DNA from: Mycolicibacterium llatzerense
GTDB taxonomy: Bacteria; Actinomycetota; Actinomycetes; Mycobacteriales; Mycobacteriaceae
Assembly (NCBI RefSeq): GCF_000878195.1
Contig: NZ_JXST01000012.1
Coordinates: 1 to 64,000 of the forward strand
Length of the DNA: 64,000 nucleotides
Reading direction: 5' to 3'
Below, piece by piece: positions 37,397-45,210 of this stretch (its first letter is position 1; every line of letters begins with the position of its first letter). The position numbers were made by a program, and so were the translations under genes. Under the pieces are notes generated by a model. It ran no database searches. It was not told where the DNA came from and saw only the letters and a program-made list of their open reading frames with translations.

Positions 37397-37457
37397 CGCG
37401 AGCAGACGTAAAACTGTCGAACTTCGAGCGAAATCGACAGTTTTGCGTCTGCTCGCG
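37397..37457. repeat. 61-bp palindromic element, family A, second copy
   Basis: A 24-bp stem (37397-37420 with 37434-37457) is broken only by one T-G wobble. Read on the minus strand, both outer arms equal those of the copy at 26620, including the asymmetric base. It lies 2 bp after the DAPG-hydrolase-like stop and should terminate that operon. Confidence 0.8.
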
Positions 37458-37500
37458 ATGAGTCTCTAGACGCGGATGTGGCGAAAGCCACGGGCGAAGA

Positions 37501-37540
37501 AACTATCAATCACGCTACGATCGTTGCATGAATGATAGTT
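37501..37540. promoter_or_regulatory. 40-bp near-perfect palindrome covering promoter and start codon
   Basis: Counting outward from the centre between 37520 and 37521, 17 of 20 base pairs match; the ends are AACTATCAAT and AATGATAGTT. The element contains a TACGAT -10 box (37516-37521) that ends 6 nt before ATG 37528, so the ATG itself lies within the palindrome. This is the layout of a strong repressor site on a leaderless promoter. The PaaX-type regulator encoded at 39850 in the same operon is the nearest candidate to bind it. Confidence 0.6.
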
Positions 37541-38595
37541 CCGAATGTGTTCGCCGCCCTGGCTGGGTGCGCTGCACGCTGATCACGCTGGGCTGTGTCG
37601 TCGCGGTGCTGCTCTCGGCGGGCGGTTGGGTGCTCTACGCCAACAACTTCGCGATCCGCGAGCAGCACGTCACCATCCCCGGGCCGGTGCAGCCGCTCGA
37701 CGGTGTACTGGCGCGGCCGAAAACCGGGTCGGGTTCGTTTGGGCTGGTGGTGTTCGTGCACGGCGACGGGCCCGCCGACGCCAGCCGCGACGCGGTCTAC
37801 CGCCCCATCTGGGAGTCGTTCGCGCGGGCCGGCTACGCGTCGTTGTCGTGGAACAAGCCCGGCATCGGTGGCGCTCCCGGCAACTGGCTGGACCAGAGCA
37901 TGGCCGACCGGGCCGACGAGACAAGTGCCGCGATCGACTGGGCCCGCACCCGGGCCGACATCGATCCGCACCGGATCGGAGTCTGGGGCATCAGCCAGGG
38001 CGGCTGGGTGGTGCCCGAGGTGGCGGTGCGCAAACCCGACCTGCAGTTCGTGATTCTGGTTGGCCCAGCGATCAATTGGCTGCGCCAGGGCGAATACAAC
38101 CTGCGGGCCGAGCTACGGGCGCGGCAGGCGCCGCAGTCGGAACTCACCGCGGCGCTGGACCGCCGGGAACGGACGAACCAGCTGCTGCGTAACGGCGCCA
38201 CCTACCGCCAGTACCGCGTGGCGCACATCGACTCGTCGCCGATGTCCGCGGACCGCTGGGGCTTCGTAGCCCGCAACTACCGCGCCGACGTCACAGCCAC
38301 GCTGCCGCGCCTCGCGGTCCCCGTGCTGCTGGAGCTCGGAGAGGACGATCTGAACGTCGACGTGGCCGAAACCGAGCGCGCCTACCGCGAACTGGTACGT
38401 CCGGAGCTGCTGACGGTCCAGACCTATCCGCACGCATCACACAGCCTCGCCAGAGGCGACCTGGAACGCAATCCCACTAGCGTAAAGGCCTACGCGATAG
38501 GAACTTTCGCGCCGCGGCAGATCTACGCACCCAGCTACCTGGACAACCTCCGGCGTTACGTCCAGGAACTACCGGCCGCCAAGGAGGCCCGATGA
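37528..38595 (+). CDS. Membrane-anchored alpha/beta hydrolase
   Basis: A 355-residue protein with one N-terminal membrane helix (about residues 16-37) and an extracytoplasmic hydrolase domain. The oxyanion loop is FVHGDGPAD, the nucleophile elbow WGISQGG, the acid loop LELGEDDLN, and the His loop PHASHSL, so the triad looks complete. It starts at ATG 37528 in a leaderless arrangement. It is coupled to the next gene by a 4-bp overlap. The fold resembles acyl or peptide hydrolases; substrate unknown. Confidence 0.84.
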   Translation: MNDSSECVRRPGWVRCTLITLGCVVAVLLSAGGWVLYANNFAIREQHVTIPGPVQPLDGVLARPKTGSGSFGLVVFVHGDGPADASRDAVYRPIWESFARAGYASLSWNKPGIGGAPGNWLDQSMADRADETSAAIDWARTRADIDPHRIGVWGISQGGWVVPEVAVRKPDLQFVILVGPAINWLRQGEYNLRAELRARQAPQSELTAALDRRERTNQLLRNGATYRQYRVAHIDSSPMSADRWGFVARNYRADVTATLPRLAVPVLLELGEDDLNVDVAETERAYRELVRPELLTVQTYPHASHSLARGDLERNPTSVKAYAIGTFAPRQIYAPSYLDNLRRYVQELPAAKEAR

Positions 38596-39803
38596 GGATT
38601 CTCGCGCTGGGTGGCCCAGGGGCGATGGGTGCCGTCGCGGTCCGGCTCGCCGCGCAGCTGCCCGGGGTCGACGAGATCGTCATCGCGGACCGCGACGGCG
38701 CCGCCGCCGGCCGGCTGTGCGGACAACTCGCCGACACCCCGGTGCAGGTCAGCGCCGCCCAGGTCGACGTCACCGACGACGCGGCTCTCCGCGATGCGCT
38801 CGAGCCGGCCGACCTCGTCGTCAACACCGTCGGGCCGTACTACCGCTTCGGGGTCCCCGTGTTGCGGGCCGCGATCGCGACGGGGACGCACTACGTCGAC
38901 ATCTGCGACGACTGGGAACCGACGGTGCAGATGCTCGAACTGGACGAAACCGCCCGTGCCGCAGGCGTTTGCGCCGTCATCGGCATGGGGGCCAGCCCGG
39001 GCGTGAGCAATCTGCTCGCCGCGACTGCGGCCGCCGAACTCGACACGGTGCGCGATGTCTACACCGCGTGGCCGGTGGACGTACCCGGCACCGGCGACAA
39101 CGGCGGCGAGGTGCTGTTGGGCCCGGACGGGCGGCCCTCGGCGGCGGCCGTGCACTGGATGCTGCAGAGCAGCGGCAAGATTTGTACCGTCCGGGCCGGG
39201 CAGTTGACGTTCGAGCGCCCGTTGCGCCCGATCGGGCTGACCTTGCCGCGCGGCCGCCACGGCACCGCATACTCGATCGGTCACCCCGAGCCCATCACGT
39301 TGCGGCGGACGCTCGGGCTGACTGGCGAGGCCGTCAACCTGATGGTGATCCGGCCGCAGACACTGGCCTATCTCGACGTGCTGCGCCGCGACATCGACCG
39401 GCGCCGATTGACCCACGAGACAGCAGCGTTGCAGTTCGCGAAGCCGAACCTGTTGCGCTACTTGCGATCTGTCCCGTTGTCCCTGCGCAGCAACGGACCG
39501 GGCACGCTACCGCCGTTCTTCGCCGCGGTGTCCGGCGCCAGTTCCGGACGCGAGTACGTGGTGCTGACCCATCTCGACCTGTCCGGTACCGCGGCGGGTT
39601 TGTTCGGTGACATGGCCCGGGCCACCGGAATCCCGCTCGCCATGGGGCTTTCGCAGATCGTCGACGGCACGGCGCGACGTCCCGGGGTACATCCGCCCGA
39701 TGCTGTCATCGATGCGCGGCGGTTCTTCGCGGACCTCGCCCGCCAGCTCGATCAGCCGGCCGACCGGCCGCTGGTCGTCATCGAACGGGACGAGCGTGCC
39801 TAG
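38592..39803 (+). CDS. Saccharopine dehydrogenase-like NADP-binding oxidoreductase
   Basis: A 403-residue protein with an N-terminal Rossmann domain (LALGGPGAMGAVAVRLA, IADRDGAAAGRL, VVNTVGPYYRFGVPVL) typical of the saccharopine dehydrogenase NADP-binding family, then a mixed domain ending PLVVIERDERA. AAGGAGG precedes ATG 38592, which overlaps the hydrolase stop. Mycobacterial relatives include trans-acting enoyl reductase-like proteins, but no function can be fixed here. Confidence 0.82.
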   Translation: MRILALGGPGAMGAVAVRLAAQLPGVDEIVIADRDGAAAGRLCGQLADTPVQVSAAQVDVTDDAALRDALEPADLVVNTVGPYYRFGVPVLRAAIATGTHYVDICDDWEPTVQMLELDETARAAGVCAVIGMGASPGVSNLLAATAAAELDTVRDVYTAWPVDVPGTGDNGGEVLLGPDGRPSAAAVHWMLQSSGKICTVRAGQLTFERPLRPIGLTLPRGRHGTAYSIGHPEPITLRRTLGLTGEAVNLMVIRPQTLAYLDVLRRDIDRRRLTHETAALQFAKPNLLRYLRSVPLSLRSNGPGTLPPFFAAVSGASSGREYVVLTHLDLSGTAAGLFGDMARATGIPLAMGLSQIVDGTARRPGVHPPDAVIDARRFFADLARQLDQPADRPLVVIERDERA

Positions 39804-39849
39804 ACTTGGAAACCCCGCCGGTTGTGCCGCGGGCGCAAGGAGCTGACCG

Positions 39850-40707
39850 TTGGAAGACCCATCCATCGAGGTGCCAACCCGCACCCTCGTCGAGAGCATG
39901 CTGCGGGACGACGCGACCATCGACGCCGGTGCGCTGTATGACGTCGCGGGCGAGCTCGGCATGACAGACCAGCAGGTGCGGCTGTGCATCAAGCGGCTGG
40001 TCGCAGACGGTCAGTTCACTCAGGACGGGCGCGGCCGAAAGGCGGTGCTGCGCGCGACCGATGAGCTGCGCAGCACCATCACGCCGGATCGCGACTACAT
40101 CCGGTTCATGTACGCCCAGGATCGGGGCGATGCTCCGTGGGACGGGCGCTGGCACGTGGTGGCGTTCGCCGTCCCGGAGTCGGTCCGGGCGGCGCGTGAT
40201 GCGATGCGTGACGCCATCGTTCGCCTCGGCGGTGCCGCCATTCAGGGCGGCCTCTACGTCTCCCCGAACGACTGGGATAGCGAGATATCCGCAGCGGCAG
40301 AGCAATTGGGAATCTCCGAGCACGTCACCACGATGACGACTGCGGATTTGGCCGTCGGCGACCTCATCGAGCCCCGTGCCCTCGCCGCTCATCTCTGGCC
40401 GCTGGACGAGATCGCCGAGCGGCACCGACGGCTGCTCGCCGTCGCGGAACGCGCACTGCTCGCCTTGTCGGATGCCACCCCGACCCGGCACCAGACCATC
40501 GCGATCGAGCTGGCCGCCGAGTTCACCCGCGCCGTCGAGCCCGATCCACTACTGCCGCCGGAGTTGTTGCCACAGCCGTGGATCGGTGCCGCGGCGCGCG
40601 CGAAGGTGGCCGCCTGTTGGGCGGAGCTGCTGAAAATCGATGCACCGCAACGCATCAAGCTGTTCGAGTGGTATTCCGAGGTGATCGACGAGGTGACCAA
40701 GGGCTAG
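39850..40707 (+). CDS. PaaX family transcriptional regulator
   Basis: A 285-residue regulator with an N-terminal winged helix (about residues 10-65), a central domain (YIRFMYAQDRGDAPWDGRWH, GGAAIQGGLYVSPNDW) and the C-terminal signature DPLLPPELLPQPWIG of PaaX-type repressors, which usually respond to aryl- or acyl-CoA. TTG 39850 is used because AAGGAG lies 6 nt upstream; GTG 39871 is the alternative. It closes the three-gene operon and may repress it through the palindrome at 37501. Confidence 0.85.
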   Translation: MEDPSIEVPTRTLVESMLRDDATIDAGALYDVAGELGMTDQQVRLCIKRLVADGQFTQDGRGRKAVLRATDELRSTITPDRDYIRFMYAQDRGDAPWDGRWHVVAFAVPESVRAARDAMRDAIVRLGGAAIQGGLYVSPNDWDSEISAAAEQLGISEHVTTMTTADLAVGDLIEPRALAAHLWPLDEIAERHRRLLAVAERALLALSDATPTRHQTIAIELAAEFTRAVEPDPLLPPELLPQPWIGAAARAKVAACWAELLKIDAPQRIKLFEWYSEVIDEVTKG

Positions 40708-40765
40708 GCGGGGCGGTCGGGTCGCGCCGGCCGATGACGACGCTGACGGCGCCCGCCGTGATCTT

Positions 40766-42109
40766 TCACTGAAGGCGGCGCAGCTCGACCGTCAATCCGT
40801 CCTTCGGCATGCCGAGGGTGGTCGGGTCGAATTTCCAGTGGTAGTCCGGGCGTACGGACCAGTCGTAGTTGCGCAGCAGGTTGTGCATGACTGTTTTGAT
40901 CTCCATTTGCGCGAAGTACAGCCCGATGCACTTGTGCACTCCGCCGCCGAACGGAATCCAGGCGAATCGATGGACCTTGTCCTCGTGGCGTTCGGGTGCA
41001 AAGCGTTCGGGATCAAAATGATTGGGGTTGTGCCAAACGGCCGGGTTGAGGTGAACAGCGCGGGGTGTGACCGACACGAATGTGCCCTTCGGGATGAAGT
41101 ATCCGTCGATCTCGGTGTCCCGCAGTGCTTCCCGCACGATGGTGGGAACCGGAGGGTTCAGGCGCAGCGACTCTCTCATCACGAGGTCGAGCACGTTCAT
41201 CTGGTCGAGTGTGTCGTATCCGACTTCGGGACCTAGCGTCGACGATTGTTCACGGGCCTGTTGCTGCCATTGTGGGTACCTGGCCAGGTGGTACGCCATG
41301 GTGGTCAATGCGGTGGTGGAGGTGTCGTGCGCGGCGAACAGCACGAAGATCATGTGATTGACGACGTCCTGATCGGTGAATGTGTGACCGTCATCGGATT
41401 CCGCGTGACACAGCACCGAGAACAAGTCGGGTGTCTGCGTGGCACGCTTGTTGGGTAGGTGCTGATAGAAAAACTCTTCGAGCACTCTCCGACCTTCGAC
41501 GGCGCGACGCCATTTGCCGCCCGGGATCGGGTGGCGCACCAGTGCAGACAAACCTTCGAGGCAATGCATGAAGGCCTCGTTGACCTTGTTCGCATCCTCG
41601 CGTGGCAGCTTGACGCCGACGAAGGCCTCCAACGCCACGTCCAGGGTGATCGCTTTGAACTCGTCGCCCAGACGTACTGTCCCGGTTGGCAATCGGTTGA
41701 CCCGTTGGGCGATCACGGGCTGCATCTCCTGTAGGTAGCCCTTGAGGTTGGTGTTCGTGAATGCTTGCTGCAAGATCGCCCGATGATGCCGGTGTTCATC
41801 GAAGTCCATCAGGAGGATGCCACGCCGGAACGCCACACCGATCAGGAAGTCCCATGCCGGCTCGTTGGCAAAAGCCTTGTCGCGATTGGTGGTAACGGTC
41901 TGCGCCCCCGAGGGAGACATCACTGAGACGACGTTCCGGCCGAAGAACGTGCTGTAAGTGATGTCACCGAATCGTTCGAGTTGCTTGCGAGTGCTCTTCT
42001 CCTGGTTCCGCAGCATCATGATCTGTTCGACCATGCCAGGGATGCAGGTGCCGTAAATCGGCTTCAAGCCCGATCCGGCGGGTACGTCGGCCATTTGCAG
42101 CTTGAGCAT
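40766..42109 (-). CDS. Cytochrome P450, CYP136-like
   Basis: A 447-residue P450 with the I-helix motif AAHDTSTT, the K-helix ESLR in MRESLRLNPP, and the haem loop FGGGVHKCIG. The blocks PAGSGLKP, VNHMIFVLFAAHDTSTTALTT and the C-terminus resemble M. tuberculosis CYP136 as I recall it. GAGGAG lies 5 nt before ATG 42109. It follows an MpaB-type gene by 9 bp, so the two are one operon. Redox partners are not encoded nearby. The substrate is unknown, lipid or sterol being likely. Confidence 0.88.
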   Translation of the reverse strand: MLKLQMADVPAGSGLKPIYGTCIPGMVEQIMMLRNQEKSTRKQLERFGDITYSTFFGRNVVSVMSPSGAQTVTTNRDKAFANEPAWDFLIGVAFRRGILLMDFDEHRHHRAILQQAFTNTNLKGYLQEMQPVIAQRVNRLPTGTVRLGDEFKAITLDVALEAFVGVKLPREDANKVNEAFMHCLEGLSALVRHPIPGGKWRRAVEGRRVLEEFFYQHLPNKRATQTPDLFSVLCHAESDDGHTFTDQDVVNHMIFVLFAAHDTSTTALTTMAYHLARYPQWQQQAREQSSTLGPEVGYDTLDQMNVLDLVMRESLRLNPPVPTIVREALRDTEIDGYFIPKGTFVSVTPRAVHLNPAVWHNPNHFDPERFAPERHEDKVHRFAWIPFGGGVHKCIGLYFAQMEIKTVMHNLLRNYDWSVRPDYHWKFDPTTLGMPKDGLTVELRRLQ

Positions 42110-42118
42110 CGCATCTCC

Positions 42119-43093
42119 TCAATCGTCGATGGCGCGCGGCCGCGCAGTGATTGTTCGTGGGTCCACGTGCTCGCGTTCGAACCCGTCAACCGCTTGTTTC
42201 ATGTAGCGCATCCAGACCGGCGCGAGGCGTTCCCACACAGGGCCGAGGGCCCTGACCGTTGCACAGAATCGGCGATATCGGGCTTCTTGGCGGGCTGACC
42301 AGGGGATGCCGAGTTTGTCTCGTAGCGCTGGGTCCAGCCCGCCGGCGCCGAGGAAGGATCCGACCCGGTCCAGCACCGGTGCCAACAGCCGGTTCCAAAA
42401 CAGGGGCGGGATCGGCTTCGGTACCGGAAATGCCCGGGAGAGGCCCTTGGTGATGTATCCGACGGTGTACTGCGCGACCTTGGTGTTGCCGACCAGCTCG
42501 TCGGCGACGACGCGGTCCCAATACTGGACGAACTCTGTGTAGGTCCGCGGCTGAAAGCTGTCGTCGACACCGTAGAGGCTGTACCAGTCCCGAGATTCGG
42601 CGAAGATCTGTTCCTTCTCCTGGAGGGTGAGTGGCTTGATGAATCTCTCGACGCCAGTGAGAAGTTGATCGATGAAGGTGGCGTGTGCCCAGTAGAACGT
42701 CTCGGGATCCAAACCCACGTAAGGGGTTCCGTGATATTTCGAGCCATCTGACATGGTGCCCGCGAGCGGCTTGTGAAAGTTCCTGATCTGCAGTCCGGTC
42801 TTGGTGGGCGCGTCGCCGTAGACCGTGTTGGCGATCGGCGGGAGGGATCGTCGTACCCGTTCGAACAGATCGGTGAAGATGACGGAGTGGTCCGAAACTG
42901 CCTGCCCGAGTTGCGGATACATGTTCTCGGTAGTCCCCGCTCGGCCGAGCAGGAGGTTGAGGCGGTGATCGCCGAAGTATTTCCAGACCAGTGAATCCGG
43001 ACGTAGTGGCCGCTGGTTGCGCAAGGCCGGCGACAGCCGGCCGTCGCGGTCACGCGCGCGTTCGACGCCGGTTGCGTCGTGGTCGATCGTCAT
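42119..43093 (-). CDS. Oxygenase MpaB / DUF2236 family protein
   Basis: A 324-residue protein with the MpaB/DUF2236 pattern: DSLVWKYFGDHRLNLLLGR near the start, LDPETFYWAHATFIDQLL in the middle (the YWxHA helix with a presumed haem-ligand His), and FVQYWDRVVADELVGN. A fungal relative carries out oxidative cleavage of a farnesyl side chain. GGGAGG is 7-9 nt before ATG 43093. It is the first gene of the P450 operon and divergent from a TetR regulator. Confidence 0.82.
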   Translation of the reverse strand: MTIDHDATGVERARDRDGRLSPALRNQRPLRPDSLVWKYFGDHRLNLLLGRAGTTENMYPQLGQAVSDHSVIFTDLFERVRRSLPPIANTVYGDAPTKTGLQIRNFHKPLAGTMSDGSKYHGTPYVGLDPETFYWAHATFIDQLLTGVERFIKPLTLQEKEQIFAESRDWYSLYGVDDSFQPRTYTEFVQYWDRVVADELVGNTKVAQYTVGYITKGLSRAFPVPKPIPPLFWNRLLAPVLDRVGSFLGAGGLDPALRDKLGIPWSARQEARYRRFCATVRALGPVWERLAPVWMRYMKQAVDGFEREHVDPRTITARPRAIDD

Positions 43094-43173
43094 GGTTTTG
43101 CCTCCCGACTTCTGGTTCGAGACAACACCCGGGTGAAACAGATGTCAATACCTGTGTCAGCGTGTCAGAGTGC

Positions 43174-43206
43174 TAGTGTTGGCCGATGCAGCGTGGGTGC
43201 GTCTGA
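43174..43206 (+). promoter_or_regulatory. Leaderless-type promoter and six-codon upstream frame before tetR
   Basis: TAGTGT (43174-43179) fits TANNNT and ends 6 nt before ATG 43186. That ATG opens MQRGCV and stops at TGA 43204-43206, 2 nt before the TetR start at 43209. The intergenic region also holds three TGTCA copies at 43143, 43155 and 43163. The short frame may set TetR translation by re-initiation. Confidence 0.4.
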
Positions 43207-43208
43207 AT

Positions 43209-43802
43209 ATGACGGCGGACGGCGGATCTGCGGGGCAATCGGGTCCCGCGGACGAGGTGGATGCGCTGCTCGCCGCCGCGGCGTCCGAGTTCGAAGCCGT
43301 CGGGCTGAGCCGGGCCAGTCTTGATGTCATAGCCAGGGCCGCGGGTGTCAGTCGCAGCACCCTGTATCGCCGGTTTGTCAACAAAGAAGCGCTGATTCTC
43401 GCGGTGCTGCAACGGATGCTCACCACGACAATGCATGACCTGGACCGGGCGACTCGCAATCACAGCCCGCAGGAGGCGGTCGTCGAGGCATTCGCCGGGG
43501 CGGTCAGGTCGCTCAATTCCTCCAGGCTGTACCGGCGGGTGTTCTTCGAGGAACAGGCCCTGGTGCGCGGTTTGGTCACCTCGGTTCGGGAGTGGACGGT
43601 GGGTGAGGTCGCCGGGCGGGTTCGTGATTCGTTGCGGCGCAGCGGTGCCCAGATGCCTGACGATGAGTTGCTGGTGGTTTCGGAGCTTCTGGTCCGGATC
43701 GCGCGGTCGTATGTGGAGATTCCGTCGAAACTCGTTGCGGTTGATGATGAGTCGGCGATGCGCGATTTCGCCAAGCGCCACCTGGCAGATCTCGTCTACT
43801 GA
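43209..43802 (+). CDS. TetR family transcriptional regulator
   Basis: A 197-residue regulator whose N-terminal helix-turn-helix reads LSRASLDVIARAAGVSRSTLYRRF followed by NKEALILAVL, the TetR hallmark. The C-terminal ligand domain is unremarkable. ATG 43209 is chosen; GTG 43197 and GTG 43170 are in frame, but a -10 box covers the latter. It is divergent from the MpaB/P450 operon, its most likely target, and convergent with an ankyrin gene. Confidence 0.86.
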   Translation: MTADGGSAGQSGPADEVDALLAAAASEFEAVGLSRASLDVIARAAGVSRSTLYRRFVNKEALILAVLQRMLTTTMHDLDRATRNHSPQEAVVEAFAGAVRSLNSSRLYRRVFFEEQALVRGLVTSVREWTVGEVAGRVRDSLRRSGAQMPDDELLVVSELLVRIARSYVEIPSKLVAVDDESAMRDFAKRHLADLVY

Positions 43803-43840
43803 CGACGGGGTCGTCGCGCCGTCTCGTGGATCAACTTCTG

Positions 43841-44995
43841 TCAGAACGTCTTTGGCTCGCCCTGCCGGAGTAGGTCCGCAGCCTCGGTCTGATAGGCATA
43901 CTCGGCCCACTCCAACGGAGTGGAACCGAACCGCGTATCGGTGATGGACGGGTCGGCGCCCGCCTCCAGCAGCCGCCGGATCAGCTCCAGATCGCCTTCC
44001 CATGCGGCCTGGTGCAGCGGCGTCGCGCCCTCGTCATCGCGGGCGTTCGGATCATCGGGAAAGGCCGGAACGACAACATCGACACCGGATACGTCGATGC
44101 CGTGCCGGGCGAGCAGGTCGAGGCGATCGCCGAATCCGTACTCGGCTGCCCAGTGAATCTGCCGCTGCCACAGTTGTTCCCGGGTTTCCATTGCCTCACC
44201 GAGTCGGCGCTCCCACGGACTTGGCCCGGCGTCGGCCAACCCGTGGGCGAACAGCAGCTCCAGGTGTGAATCGTCAGGGCGGAACATCCGGTTGTAGAGC
44301 GTCTGCTGATCGACCGGATGGGCGCCACGGCGCAGCAGCAGCGTCGCGAGTTCGGCTGCATGGGGATGCCGGGGCTGACGGCGCGGTCCCTGTTCGCCTT
44401 CGCCGAACACCCCGGTCAACAGCGTGAACGGCGTCGACATGCCGCACCACAGATAGCCGGCGTTCGGGTCTGCCCCCGCGTCGAGTAGCACCGTGGCTGC
44501 CGCCAGTACGTCGTTTACGTTGCGGCCCAAGGGGATACGTGAGTAGCACAGATACGTCAGGGGTACCCAACCGAACGGCCCGCCGCCGGTGTTGGCGAGC
44601 GCTGGTCGCCCGGCGAGATGGTCGGCGAGCGCGACCGGGTCCGAAGCGCAGGCCGCGGCCCAGACGCTGCGGGAGACCAGCCCGGGATCGGCCGCGAGCA
44701 GATCGGCGGCGGACTGCCAACGGGGTGGGGCGTCGGATTCGTTGTAGCGCAACGTCGCCCAGGAGCAGAACCGGTCGGCAGGGGAGAGGGCGTCCTCGTC
44801 GACGGCGCCCGGGTCGACGCTCAGATCAGCGGCCAGTCGAAGGTAGTGCACCAGGGCGGGCCACCCGGTGAAGCCATAGTTGCGGGCGACGGCGAACTGG
44901 GCGGCGTGCAGGGCAATGCCGTTCGCCTGTTGCAGCGTGCGTGCTTCGACGCGCAGCTTGTCCAGGGACGGATTGGTGGGCAGTGTGCTGGCCAT
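43841..44995 (-). CDS. Ankyrin-repeat protein
   Basis: A 384-residue cytoplasmic protein. Ankyrin units are visible near residues 170-185 (LLDAGADPNAGY) and 330-370 (DDEGATPLHQAAWEGDLELI, LLEAGADPSITD, GSTPLEWAEYA). The N-terminal 60 residues (LDKLRVEARTLQQA, ARNYGFTGWPALVHYL) resemble a helical domain often paired with bacterial ankyrins. AGAGGAGG is 6 nt before ATG 44995. The partner protein is unknown. Confidence 0.8.
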   Translation of the reverse strand: MASTLPTNPSLDKLRVEARTLQQANGIALHAAQFAVARNYGFTGWPALVHYLRLAADLSVDPGAVDEDALSPADRFCSWATLRYNESDAPPRWQSAADLLAADPGLVSRSVWAAACASDPVALADHLAGRPALANTGGGPFGWVPLTYLCYSRIPLGRNVNDVLAAATVLLDAGADPNAGYLWCGMSTPFTLLTGVFGEGEQGPRRQPRHPHAAELATLLLRRGAHPVDQQTLYNRMFRPDDSHLELLFAHGLADAGPSPWERRLGEAMETREQLWQRQIHWAAEYGFGDRLDLLARHGIDVSGVDVVVPAFPDDPNARDDEGATPLHQAAWEGDLELIRRLLEAGADPSITDTRFGSTPLEWAEYAYQTEAADLLRQGEPKTF

Positions 44996-45132
44996 GACGG
45001 CCTCCTCTCATGCGCCCGCGTCCGCGAATCGGGCCGAGAAGAGGTCGGTCACAAAAACTCAACAAGCAGGGAGGCTGAGCCCCTTCGAGCGGACGTCGGG
45101 CGGTCCTGCGCGCCCGATCGTCACTGTACCGG

Positions 45133-45199
45133 CCCGCGAGCGTGCGCGAAATGCACGCCGTTGGCGGCGTGTCCATGTACAGACACGCACGCTCGCGGG
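45133..45199. repeat. 67-bp palindromic element, family B, second copy
   Basis: The outer arms are the same 14 bp as at 32312 and the total length is the same, 67 bp. On the minus strand its left 21 bases and right 20 bases match that copy nearly base for base while the centre differs. It lies 11 bp beyond the ilvD stop, in terminator position, and upstream of the ankyrin gene. Confidence 0.78.
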
Positions 45200-45210
45200 A
45201 AGGGGACTCC

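Noticed and set aside
37397..37457. Possible CRISPR repeat or tRNA because of the strong hairpin
   Set aside because: There is a single copy per locus without regular spacers, and no cloverleaf or CCA end; it is better explained as a dispersed terminator-like element.
43801..43815. GACGAC-GGG-GTCGTC hairpin after tetR
   Set aside because: Six base pairs with a 3-nt loop overlapping the stop codon and no T-run is too weak to call a terminator.
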